From an uncultured Oscillospiraceae bacterium (GTDB taxonomy: Bacteria > Bacillota > Clostridia > Oscillospirales > Ruminococcaceae): a stretch of 64,000 nt of DNA. How positions within the stretch are numbered: position 1 is the stretch's first letter; each line of letters starts with the position of its first letter. Location: the NCBI GenBank assembly GCA_900548355.1, contig URKR01000001.1:162771-226770 (forward strand), given 5' to 3'. The notes below the pieces were generated by a model, which searched no databases, was not told where the DNA came from, and saw nothing but the letters and a program-made list of their open reading frames with translations. Of the stretch, positions 51,203-58,825 are shown piece after piece. The position numbers and the translations under genes are program-made.

Positions 51203-53100
51203 CTGTCACGCATCCCCAATCGCCAATAGGCCGGTATATTCGCGCGGCGATGGTAATAAAGCGCTGTTCCCGCCGCACCGCACAGGCAAAGAACGCCCAG
51301 GGTCAACCATACCCACATCCAGGGGCTGTCACCGGTCTGCACACGTTCCGGCGGGGTATGGTCGTCCGTAGGTGTATCGCTTGGCGGTGTTGTGCTTGTC
51401 GGCGGGGTGGAAACCGGTGTCGGGGCCGGGGTGGGCGTCGCCTCGGGCAGATCCTGCATCTGGATCGTGTGGTAGCCATGGTTCGGGATCGTACCGTCCC
51501 CATTGAAAACAAAGGTGATATCAGCCGCCAGCTGGTAACCATCGGGGGCGCTTTCCTCATGCAGGATATAGGTATGCCCCGCAATCAAAGCCGTACCATC
51601 CTGCGTCCATCCCGTAATGACATACGGCTCGCTGCCTGTTGTCCAGCGGTCCACCAATGTACCAGTGGTCTGGTCTGTCAAAGTCAGCACAGCGCCTGAC
51701 AGTGCATTCCCGTCTGCATCCACCTTTGCAAACTTGACCTCAAGCGGTTTGTCTGTCACAATCAGGGTGTCGCCTTCCAGTGTGCCATTATCTCCGTCGA
51801 GCTGAACCGTCAGATCCTCCCGCACAGTAAACGGAATATCAAGGCTGACCGCATAGCCGGCCGGTGCCGCGTCTTCATGCAGCAAAAAGCGGCCGGGGTT
51901 AAGTGCTACCGTGTGCGGCGTGTCGCTGGATTGCCATTGGTCGATCAGGCTTTGGGAGCCATCACTCGAAAGGCAGTAGAGTTCCAGCTTGGCGCCGGGC
52001 AGTTCCTCGCTGCCGGTTATACTCCTCTTGCTGAACACCACTGTTTTGGTCGTGGTGTTTGTGAAGGTAAATGTTTTGCCGTCCTCACTGGTTTGCAATG
52101 TGGAGGTGTAATCCTCCAACCCGGTCATATCCTCCTCCAGCCAGCAATTTTCCATGCTGCTGCGGATTGTGAACTTCGCGGTGGCTTCGTCCCCCGAAAG
52201 CACGCGGGAGGCCGTCTTTTCCTCACCGTTTTCTGTATAATGCAGAACAACAGTCGCATCCGGGTGGGGCTGGCCGCCTGTCTGCCAGATTTTTCTGACC
52301 AAAATGTCCCCGTAGGAGCTGATCGCCCCCGACATATCTGCCGTCGATTCGACGACATGGATGGGAAAGACCCAGTCTCCGGTGCCAGGCACATAGTAGC
52401 CATCGCTTCCCGGAATACGGATTTCATCAATTGCTTCCCCCAGCGTCACCCCGATGGAAAAGTATCCGGGGTCGGCATAGGTATCCTGCCCGATGCCGTT
52501 CGGGAAATACAGATACAGATAATTGTCTTTCTGCTGGAAGGAAACGCCGCCTTCCGAATAATTGATACTGAAATCATCAGGGCAGAATTCCAGCAACCAG
52601 CCGATGTCAAGCCGCAGATAGCTGCTTTCAGCCGAAGTATTGTCCACCATCAGCGAAGAGTCATCCAGGATGCCCGTTCCGCCGGGTGCCACGCTGTCTC
52701 CATTCAGGTAGGTTGTACCGTTTGTATATGTTACATGAACCGAGGCCGCTTCATCCAGCAGCGTTTGGTCGTCAGAAGAATAGGCGCGGCCGCACAGCGC
52801 GAACCTAAAATTGATGGAAGCCGAATCCCCCACACGCATTTCCAGCGGTGTACCGCTCTGTTGCAGGGACTCCAGCTGCTCAGGCGTATACTCCTGCCCG
52901 TTGACGGTCAGAGTAATCGATTTGATGTACTGCATCAAGTTGATCGGCCCGTTCGCTGCCGCGTCATAGCCGGGGTAATAATAGGTGTTCTGCGCAGCCT
53001 GCGCGTTGGCCGGCATCGCGCAGAAAATGCAAAGCAGCCAAAAAAGCCCTACCCAGGCAAACCGCCGAACCCCATGCATGATCCTTTTTGCTGTTTCCAT
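51199..53100 (-). CDS. Sortase-anchored surface protein with Cna-B and SpaA-like domains
   Basis: The 633-residue protein has a signal peptide (about residues 1-30, ending NAQAAQ) and an N-terminal domain of about 230 residues that I cannot assign. A Cna-B-type domain (about 262-350) and two SpaA-type prealbumin domains (about 352-445, 455-545) follow, with isopeptide Lys (VFSKRS, VKFAKVD) and Glu (LHEDAAPAGY, LHEESAPDGY) residues. Then come a Pro/Thr-rich spacer (about 555-585) and a sorting signal ERVQTGD, hydrophobic helix and basic tail. The signal is not LPxTG. ATG 53100 follows GGGAGA. Confidence 0.85.
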   Translation of the reverse strand: METAKRIMHGVRRFAWVGLFWLLCIFCAMPANAQAAQNTYYYPGYDAAANGPINLMQYIKSITLTVNGQEYTPEQLESLQQSGTPLEMRVGDSASINFRFALCGRAYSSDDQTLLDEAASVHVTYTNGTTYLNGDSVAPGGTGILDDSSLMVDNTSAESSYLRLDIGWLLEFCPDDFSINYSEGGVSFQQKDNYLYLYFPNGIGQDTYADPGYFSIGVTLGEAIDEIRIPGSDGYYVPGTGDWVFPIHVVESTADMSGAISSYGDILVRKIWQTGGQPHPDATVVLHYTENGEEKTASRVLSGDEATAKFTIRSSMENCWLEEDMTGLEDYTSTLQTSEDGKTFTFTNTTTKTVVFSKRSITGSEELPGAKLELYCLSSDGSQSLIDQWQSSDTPHTVALNPGRFLLHEDAAPAGYAVSLDIPFTVREDLTVQLDGDNGTLEGDTLIVTDKPLEVKFAKVDADGNALSGAVLTLTDQTTGTLVDRWTTGSEPYVITGWTQDGTALIAGHTYILHEESAPDGYQLAADITFVFNGDGTIPNHGYHTIQMQDLPEATPTPAPTPVSTPPTSTTPPSDTPTDDHTPPERVQTGDSPWMWVWLTLGVLCLCGAAGTALYYHRRANIPAYWRLGMRDR

Positions 53101-53238
53101 CAACAATCTCCCATTCCTTTACCGCACGAAAGAATGTCTGCCTTCCTGACCCCCGCTCCCCTCTCCACCGACCATACAGCAGATCATGCTGCGACCGCAA
53201 CAAAGAACAATTCCGAGAACGAAACGAAGTTACAAATA

Positions 53239-53267
53239 AATATAACATGAATTTTTACGTTTTTCAA
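53239..53267 (-). promoter_or_regulatory. Sigma-A promoter of the surface protein-sortase operon
   Basis: On the minus strand, TTGAAA (53267-53262), a 17-base spacer and TATATT (53244-53239). The leader to ATG 53100 is about 130 nt. Apart from this promoter and the inverted repeat at 53353-53399, the 381 bases 53101-53481 hold nothing else I can identify. Confidence 0.6.
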
Positions 53268-53352
53268 GGATATTTATGCATTTTTTGGATATTGTCAGGA
53301 ATGCAGTGTTATAAATTCCTGTTTGCAGTCGGCAGGACAAAAACCGCGCAAA

Positions 53353-53399
53353 CACAAAACCGATGCCCGCACGGAGAGAACACGGGCATCGGTTTTGTG
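53353..53399. repeat. 17-bp perfect inverted repeat (likely terminator of the flavodoxin gene)
   Basis: Arms CACAAAACCGATGCCCG and its complement (53353-53369, 53383-53399) surround a 13-base loop. It lies 80 bases past the flavodoxin stop. The T-runs lie inside the arms. Confidence 0.55.
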
Positions 53400-53481
53400 G
53401 ATTCGGAAACGCCTATTCGTAAGACCGCAAATGGCTGTGAGCGTTCTTTAGGCAGAAGAATGTCATAAATATTTGTTGGGT

Positions 53482-53901
53482 TTACCAGGCGGCAAGTTCC
53501 CGCCCAAGCAATCGGCAACTGTCAAGCGCGTCATCGTCGGGTTCTTCGTTCACAATGAGGCCGCTGACATCTTTAAGGATAGCTCCATCCTGCTGGCAGC
53601 GCGCGGACCAGGCTTCCATCCATTCACCGGAACCCCAGCCATACGACCCGAACAGTGCAATCTTTTTGCCGTTCAGGCTGCCTTCCACCGCTGCAAACAT
53701 CGGCTCAAATTCGCTCTCCTCCAGCTGTTCCGCGCCCATGGCGGGGCATCCAAAGGCGATCACATCGTAATTTGCCATGTCCGCAGCAGTAAACTCGCCA
53801 GGGCTTAGCAATACAGCCTCGCCGGCCCCTTCGGCAATGGCGCGCGCCATCTGCTCAGTATGGCCGGTGCCGCTCCAGAAAACAATTGCAACCTTATTCA
53901 T
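53482..53901 (-). CDS. Flavodoxin
   Basis: This 139-residue flavodoxin has the FMN phosphate loop FWSGTGHTEQMA (residues 8-19), the 50s loop FGCPAMGAEQLEE and the 90s loop FGSYGWGSGEWMEAW. Flavodoxin replaces ferredoxin when iron is scarce. It is downstream of DUF3793 in a unit with two GTTAG-N6-CTAAC boxes at its promoter, which fits derepression under iron limitation. Confidence 0.95.
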   Translation of the reverse strand: MNKVAIVFWSGTGHTEQMARAIAEGAGEAVLLSPGEFTAADMANYDVIAFGCPAMGAEQLEESEFEPMFAAVEGSLNGKKIALFGSYGWGSGEWMEAWSARCQQDGAILKDVSGLIVNEEPDDDALDSCRLLGRELAAW

Positions 53902-53923
53902 AGAAAATGGCTCCTTTCTTTCA

Positions 53924-54493
53924 TCACACCGCGACCGTCAGCCGGGTAACCGGCGTTCCGTTGCGGTAGCATCGCAGGTAAACATCGGTACACTTGCGAA
54001 AACTCGCAAAGCGCGCCTGGGCGGCAGCCGGGTCGCCGTACGCTTTCCAGTACCCTTTAAAGGTGTAGTTCTTTCCCTTGTTGCGCACGAAACCAACCAC
54101 ATCCTCCAGCGGATAGCCGAGAAAGATACCGATTTCATGGGGGAAGGTTCCCCCTTGTGCCAACCGGGCCGACAGATGCTGCAAAGCGGCGCGGAAATCT
54201 TCCGGCTGCGGGTAGCCAACCTCGGAGAGGTATTTGCAAATTTCAGGCGCTTTGAGAATGGCTTGCAGCCGGGGCGCACGATATACATATACCAGAAAGG
54301 CGTGGTTGGCTGTATCCCGCGACAAAATTTCAACCGCCAAACCTCGGGGCCGCAGCAAGGTATGCCAGTGGCAGACCAACGCCTCCATCGCAGAAGCATC
54401 CAGCTCCACCCAACGAAACAGGTTGGCCGGCTTGAGTCCGGCCATCACTGGGGCGCACTGGGTAACAAAGGCGACGCCAAAATCACGCTGCAT
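53924..54493 (-). CDS. DUF3793 family protein
   Basis: The 189-residue protein matches DUF3793 by its LKPANLFRW, FLVYVYR, FPHEIGIFLGYPLEDVVGFVRNKGKNYTFKGYWKAYGDPAAAQARF and KCTDVYLRCYRNGTP segments. The FPHEIGIFLGYP core is very typical. The function is unknown, but the family is often next to flavodoxin or feo genes in Clostridia. It is the first gene of the metal-regulated unit. Confidence 0.85.
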   Translation of the reverse strand: MQRDFGVAFVTQCAPVMAGLKPANLFRWVELDASAMEALVCHWHTLLRPRGLAVEILSRDTANHAFLVYVYRAPRLQAILKAPEICKYLSEVGYPQPEDFRAALQHLSARLAQGGTFPHEIGIFLGYPLEDVVGFVRNKGKNYTFKGYWKAYGDPAAAQARFASFRKCTDVYLRCYRNGTPVTRLTVAV

Positions 54494-54545
54494 GGGGTTG
54501 AACCTCCTTGTGGTGGAATGAAATGGAGACAGGTAGCTACCCGTA

Positions 54546-54561
54546 GTTAGTTAATACTAAC
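54546..54561. promoter_or_regulatory. DtxR-type operator box E, DUF3793-flavodoxin leader
   Basis: GTTAG-TTAATA-CTAAC, about 55 bases before the DUF3793 start. Confidence 0.75.
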
Positions 54562-54608
54562 TCTGTCTTCGAAAAGAAGGCTGCCTGTGCAGCCGGCAAA
54601 TTCAGTGG

Positions 54609-54624
54609 GTTAGTTATATCTAAC
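54609..54624. promoter_or_regulatory. DtxR-type operator box F, DUF3793-flavodoxin start site
   Basis: GTTAG-TTATAT-CTAAC, just downstream of the predicted transcription start. Confidence 0.75.
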
Positions 54625-54638
54625 CATCTGATGTTTAG

Positions 54639-54667
54639 ACTATACCATACCAGCATCGGATTGTCAA
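54639..54667 (-). promoter_or_regulatory. Sigma-A promoter of the DUF3793-flavodoxin operon
   Basis: On the minus strand, TTGACA (54667-54662), a 17-base spacer and TATAGT (54644-54639). Confidence 0.75.
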
Positions 54668-54738
54668 GCCCTTTTCGACAAATAATTGTGAAACGGCAGA
54701 ATTTTAGGGGCTTTCCGATAAATTCGGTGGGATATCTC

Positions 54739-54767
54739 TTGCCCCCGGCGCAAAAACTTGGTATGAT
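54739..54767 (+). promoter_or_regulatory. Candidate sigma-A promoter of the Rrf2 gene
   Basis: TTGCCC (54739-54744), a 17-base spacer and TATGAT (54762-54767). Confidence 0.55.
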
Positions 54768-54803
54768 AGAAACAATCACCCGCAAGAAGAGAGGCTGCCC
54801 GCT

Positions 54804-55235
54804 ATGAAGTTTTCGACCAAAGACCGATATGCGCTTCGCCTGATGGTAGAACTGGCCAATCACTCACTCGAAGATCTTCTGCCGTTGAAGGCAATCAGCG
54901 ACAGCCAGGGCATCAGCCAGAAGTACCTGGAGCAGATCGTCACGCCGTTATCGCGCGCCGGTTTGGTGGCAAGCGTACGCGGCAGCCAGGGCGGGTACAA
55001 ACTGACCCGCCCTGCCAGTCAAATCACAGCCGGCGATATCTTGCGCGCAGTAGAAGGTGATTTGGCTCCAATCCCCTGCCTTGCCAATGACGCAGCCCAG
55101 TGCCCGCGCCGATACCAATGCAATACACTTGGGTTCTGGGAAGGGCTGCGCGGCGTTATTGATGCCTATGTAGACAGCATCACGCTTGCGCAGTTGCGTG
55201 AGATGCCGCTGAGTGAAGACGGCCCGGCGGTTTAA
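54804..55235 (+). CDS. Rrf2 family transcriptional regulator (IscR-like)
   Basis: The 143-residue protein has the Rrf2 winged helix (MKFSTKDRYALRLMVELA..ISQKYLEQIVTPLSRAGLVASVRGSQGGYKLTRP) and three cysteines in IPCLANDAAQCPRRYQC, spaced as the iron-sulphur ligands of IscR and NsrR. It probably senses iron-sulphur cluster status or nitric oxide. It is transcribed away from the DUF3793-flavodoxin unit and toward the tRNA. No isc or suf genes follow. Confidence 0.92.
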   Translation: MKFSTKDRYALRLMVELANHSLEDLLPLKAISDSQGISQKYLEQIVTPLSRAGLVASVRGSQGGYKLTRPASQITAGDILRAVEGDLAPIPCLANDAAQCPRRYQCNTLGFWEGLRGVIDAYVDSITLAQLREMPLSEDGPAV

Positions 55236-55301
55236 AAGGCTGTATGGCTGCATCCAGGCAAAGTTTTTTGGCCTTTCAGCTGATTTAATCTGTGTAAATA
55301 C

Positions 55302-55330
55302 TTGACCTGAATGCAAAAAAATAGTATAAT
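55302..55330 (+). promoter_or_regulatory. Sigma-A promoter of the tRNA-Thr gene
   Basis: TTGACC (55302-55307), a 17-base spacer and TATAAT (55325-55330). Confidence 0.8.
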
Positions 55331-55341
55331 AACTTTGTTGC

Positions 55342-55417
55342 GCTAGAATAGCTCAGCCGGTAGAGCAGCTGATTCGTAATCAGCAGGTCGCGTGTTCGAG
55401 TCACGTTTCTAGCTCCA
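55342..55417 (+). tRNA. tRNA-Thr (anticodon CGU)
   Basis: The acceptor stem is GCTAGAA/TTCTAGC. The D loop has AGCCGGTAGA, the anticodon loop TTCGTAA reads ACG codons for Thr, and the T arm has GTTCGAGTC. CCA is encoded at 55415-55417. It has its own promoter and a terminator (55422-55470). Confidence 0.95.
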
Positions 55418-55421
55418 ACAA

Positions 55422-55470
55422 AAGCCGCCGCACGGCCGTGGTTCACGGGGTGCGGCGGCTATCTTTTTTG
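55422..55470 (+). terminator. Intrinsic terminator of the tRNA-Thr gene
   Basis: The stem AGCCGCCGCAC/GTGCGGCGGCT, with an inner CACGGCCGTG, is followed by ATCTTTTTT. It touches the end of the convergent aguB gene, which may use the reverse strand of the same stem. Confidence 0.8.
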
Positions 55471-55473
55471 GCG

Positions 55474-56358
55474 TTATTCAGGCAGATCGCAGATCGCGCC
55501 GTAGCAGCCGGGGCGGCGATCTCGGAACAATCCCCAAGACAGGCGCGCTTCCCGGATGGCGGCAAAGTCATAACCGGCGCAGAGTACCTCGTCTTCATTG
55601 CGGCCGGCCTGGGCAAGTATAGCGCCCGTCTCATCAGTCAGGAAGCTGCTTCCATAAAAGCGCAGCGCGCTTTGCTGGCCGCCGTTTGCCTCACAGGGGG
55701 TTACTGTTTCAACGCCATACCGGTTGGCTGCCGCCACCGGCACCACATTGGCTGCAGCGTGCCCCTGCATGGCACGCTGCCAGTGGCCGGCGCTGTCTAC
55801 CTCAAGAATGGGTTCGCTGCCAATCGCAGTCGGGTACAGAATCAGGTCAGCCCCGCCAAGTGCAAGGCAGCGCGCAGTTTCAGGGAACCATTGATCCCAG
55901 CAAATGCCAACCCCGATTTTGCCATACCGTGTCTCAAATACCCGGAATCCGGTATTTCCCGGGGTAAAGTAAAACTTTTCCTGATAATAATGGTCGTCAG
56001 GAATATGTGTTTTGCGGTACACCCCAAGCAAAGAACCGTCGGCATCTATCATCGCCACGCTGTTGAACAGCCGTGTCCCGTCCGCCTCATAAAAGCTGAT
56101 CGGCATCACAAGTTCCAGTTCGGCGCAAACTTCCTGAAAGCGTCGCACAGCGGGGTTCTGCTGCACCGGCAGAGCAAAAGAATAGTACTCATACCGGCGT
56201 TCCTGGCAAAAATACGGCCGTTCAAACAGTTCCGGCAGAAGCACAATCTGCGCCCCCTGCCGGGCAGCCTGCCGTACCAACATTTCGGCATGCGCCAGGT
56301 TTTCAGCCGGGTCCTGCACGCAGGACATTTGCACAGCCGCCACAATCACATTCGGCAT
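55474..56358 (-). CDS. aguB: N-carbamoylputrescine amidase
   Basis: This nitrilase-superfamily enzyme of 294 residues turns N-carbamoylputrescine into putrescine, CO2 and ammonia. The catalytic triad is visible: Glu in LLPELFE, Lys in YRKTHIPD, Cys in GVGICWDQWFPE. ATG 56358 follows AAAGGAG. It is the last gene of the polyamine operon, separated from aguA by a gene remnant. Confidence 0.95.
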   Translation of the reverse strand: MPNVIVAAVQMSCVQDPAENLAHAEMLVRQAARQGAQIVLLPELFERPYFCQERRYEYYSFALPVQQNPAVRRFQEVCAELELVMPISFYEADGTRLFNSVAMIDADGSLLGVYRKTHIPDDHYYQEKFYFTPGNTGFRVFETRYGKIGVGICWDQWFPETARCLALGGADLILYPTAIGSEPILEVDSAGHWQRAMQGHAAANVVPVAAANRYGVETVTPCEANGGQQSALRFYGSSFLTDETGAILAQAGRNEDEVLCAGYDFAAIREARLSWGLFRDRRPGCYGAICDLPE

Positions 56359-56379
56359 ATCAGAACTCCTTTCAGTAGG

Positions 56380-56562
56380 TTATACGATAAAGGCAAGCGC
56401 CATAAAGCAGTAAGCGGTGGGGGTATGGCGGCGTACAGCCAGATAGATACAGCCATAAACCAGCGCAAACACCATAACCGCAAGCCCGGCAATCATACTG
56501 CCCTGGGTCAGGATATGCACCGTTCCCCAAGTAACGCTGAGAAGCGCCCCACCTATCGGTAC
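56380..56562 (-). pseudogene. Remnant of a CPBP-family membrane protein, C-terminal 60 codons
   Basis: Between aguA and aguB an open frame with no proper start encodes two hydrophobic helices with TWGTVHILTQGSMIAGL and a YGCIYLAVRRHTPTAYCF ending. This resembles the C-terminal part (the motif-3 histidine and last helix) of CPBP intramembrane proteases. The first codons overlap the end of aguA. No SD precedes any start. A truncated leftover from a deletion is the simplest reading. The family call is tentative. Confidence 0.45.
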
Positions 56563-57671
56563 GGCGTGGCCGGAATCTGCTGGGTAATGCAGTGGATGTT
56601 TCCGCCGCCGAGCAGGATTTCACGGGCAGGCAAGCCAACAATGCGGCGGTTCGGGCAGGCTTCAGCCAAAATTTCCAGCGCACGGGCGTCGCTGGCGGCA
56701 TTTTCTCCACCGAACTGCGGCACCAGCACAGCATCGTTGGTAAAGTAAAAGTTACAGTAGCTCGCGGCCAGCCGGTCGCCGGGGGCACGCACGTCCTCGC
56801 CGGGGGCAAAATCACAGGCCGCGCAGTCAGCCTCGGTGCAGAGAATCGGGTGGTCGGGGATTGGCAGCAGCCGGATTTTCAGCTTGCGGTCCGCCGCGTC
56901 GGTCACGCTTTCCAAATATTGCCGGCTTGCGAGCGAGAGCGGGTACTGCGGGTCGGCGGTGTTGTCCGTCCAAGCCAGCACAACCTCGCCCGGCGCGGTG
57001 AAGGCGCAGACGTTATCGACGTGCTCGTTGGTTTCATCGTCGACGATGCCGCGCGGCAGCCAGAGCACCTTGCGGATGCCGAGGTAATCGGCGAGCTTTT
57101 GCTCAATCTCCTCGCGGTGCAAGGCCGGGTTGCGCCCGGCGCTGAGCAGGCAGGCTTCGGTGGTAAGCAACGTACCTTCTCCATCGGTATGGATAGAGCC
57201 GCCCTCAAGCACAAAGTCGCCGGCGTCGTAGCAATCCACCCCAAGCGCTGCACAGAGCGCCGGGGCAACGGCATCATCTTTCTCCCAGTTGGCATAGAGG
57301 CCGTCTACCTCCCCACCCCAGGCATTGAAACGCCAGCTGATTCCACGCAACGTGTGGCCGTCGGTCACAAAAGTCGGGGCGACATCACGCGCCCAGGCGT
57401 CGTCGCTCTCGATCGGGTGCAGGTGTACGCGCGGGATGCCGGCCACCGCCGCTTGGGCAGCGGGCAGATCGGCCGGGGCCGCGAGCAGATGGACGTCCTC
57501 ACTGCGGGCAATCTCCCGAATGACCGCGCAGAACGCCCGCTGGGCGGCCGAAGGGTCGCGCCCCCAGCTGCCCGGGCGCACCGGCCAGATCAGGACGGTG
57601 CCCACGTGGGGGGCAAACTCGGCCGGCATCGCAAAGCCGTCCCGCACCGGCAGGGTGTGCAGCAGCGCCAT
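56553..57671 (-). CDS. aguA: Agmatine deiminase
   Basis: The 372-residue enzyme hydrolyses agmatine to N-carbamoylputrescine and ammonia. Family blocks include MPAEFAPHVGTVLIWPVRPGSWG at the N-terminus, WARDVAPTFV, the GGEVDGLYANWEKDD stretch, GDFVLEGGSIHTDGEGTLLTTE, and the C-terminal active-site Cys in LLGGGNIHCITQQ. ATG 57671 shares one base with the nspC stop and has GGGAGG upstream. Next in the pathway is aguB, downstream. Confidence 0.96.
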   Translation of the reverse strand: MALLHTLPVRDGFAMPAEFAPHVGTVLIWPVRPGSWGRDPSAAQRAFCAVIREIARSEDVHLLAAPADLPAAQAAVAGIPRVHLHPIESDDAWARDVAPTFVTDGHTLRGISWRFNAWGGEVDGLYANWEKDDAVAPALCAALGVDCYDAGDFVLEGGSIHTDGEGTLLTTEACLLSAGRNPALHREEIEQKLADYLGIRKVLWLPRGIVDDETNEHVDNVCAFTAPGEVVLAWTDNTADPQYPLSLASRQYLESVTDAADRKLKIRLLPIPDHPILCTEADCAACDFAPGEDVRAPGDRLAASYCNFYFTNDAVLVPQFGGENAASDARALEILAEACPNRRIVGLPAREILLGGGNIHCITQQIPATPYR

Positions 57672-58825
57672 CACGAAAGCCTCCCTTTGAAATCTTCGTA
57701 GCCGAATTGCCGCACAATCTCGCAGCGGCCGTCGGCACGGCGCAGCGCGATATCGGGCAGCGGCATTCCGTTGAAGGTATTGTTTTTGACCATCGAATAG
57801 ATCGCCATATCGCCAAACACAAGCCGGTCGCCGATTTGTGGCATCGCATCAAAGCTGTAGATGCCGATCTCGTCCCCGGCCAAGCAGGTGCGGGAAGCCA
57901 ACCGGCAGGCAAACGGCTTCTCCCCTGCTTCACCGGCACCACACAGAGGCGGACGATAGGGCATTTCAAGTACATCCGGCATATGGCAGGCAGCCGAAGT
58001 ATCCAGGATCAGTACCGGCATATCCGCTTCGACGATATCCAGCACCGTTGTAATCAGGGTGCCGGCATTGAGCGCAACTGCCTCACCGGGCTCAAGATAG
58101 ACTTCAAGGCCATACGTGTCCCGGATATGGTGGATCAATGCTTCAAGAGCCGGAAGATCATACCCGGGCCGGGTGATGTGGTGCCCACCGCCAAGGTTTA
58201 TCCATTTGAGTTTTGGCAAATAGGCTGCAAACGATGCTTCAAACGCGGCAAAAGTTTCAACCAGCGGGGCCGCGTCCTGCTCGCATAGAGTGTGGAAGTG
58301 CAGACCTTCAACACCTTCCGGCAGTGAATCAGGCAGGTTGCAGCGACGGATACCAAGCCTGCTGCCCGGCGAACAAGGGTCGTAAATCGCATGGCCTTCC
58401 TGGGTCGAGTGTTCTGGATTGACACGCAGGCCGGCGCTTACCTTCCCCTGCCAGATTTCCCGGTGTGTTTCCAGCTGGGTGATCGAGTTGAAGATGATGT
58501 GGTCGCAAATTTTGACAAGCTCGGTCATCTCCTCAGCCGTATAAGCCGGGGAAAACACATGATTTTCGATGCCGGAACCCATTTCCTCATGGGCCAGGCG
58601 CGCTTCATACAAGCCGCTTGCCGTGGCGCCGGACAAATACTTCGCTATGAGCGGGTAGACCCTGAACATCGAAAAGGCCTTCTGGGCCAGCAGGATATGG
58701 CAGCCGGTACGCTGCTGTACGCCGGCCAGCAGTTCAAGGTTGCGGGTCAGCGCCGCTTCGTCCACGATATAGACCGGCGTGCGCAGACCGGGCTCTGTGT
58801 TGTACAAATTCTGCATCGGGTTCAT
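57671..58825 (-). CDS. nspC: Carboxynorspermidine/carboxyspermidine decarboxylase
   Basis: This PLP enzyme of the alanine-racemase fold (384 residues) decarboxylates carboxyspermidine (or carboxynorspermidine) to spermidine. The PLP lysine lies in LLAQKAFSMF, with the GLRVNPEHS, NLGGGHHIT, EPGEAVALNAG and DTSAACHMPDVLEMPYRP blocks. It overlaps the synthase gene upstream by four bases and aguA downstream by one, so it is part of one translated unit. Confidence 0.95.
   Translation of the reverse strand: MNPMQNLYNTEPGLRTPVYIVDEAALTRNLELLAGVQQRTGCHILLAQKAFSMFRVYPLIAKYLSGATASGLYEARLAHEEMGSGIENHVFSPAYTAEEMTELVKICDHIIFNSITQLETHREIWQGKVSAGLRVNPEHSTQEGHAIYDPCSPGSRLGIRRCNLPDSLPEGVEGLHFHTLCEQDAAPLVETFAAFEASFAAYLPKLKWINLGGGHHITRPGYDLPALEALIHHIRDTYGLEVYLEPGEAVALNAGTLITTVLDIVEADMPVLILDTSAACHMPDVLEMPYRPPLCGAGEAGEKPFACRLASRTCLAGDEIGIYSFDAMPQIGDRLVFGDMAIYSMVKNNTFNGMPLPDIALRRADGRCEIVRQFGYEDFKGRLS

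Noticed and set aside
51877..53250. 457-codon frame antisense to the surface-protein gene.
   Set aside because: The sense gene has a signal peptide, domain repeats and a sorting signal; the antisense frame has none.
55342..55417. tRNA-Thr as an integration site.
   Set aside because: No duplicated 3' tRNA segment and no integrase follow it. The Xer recombinase at 15.5 kb looks chromosomal and is far away.
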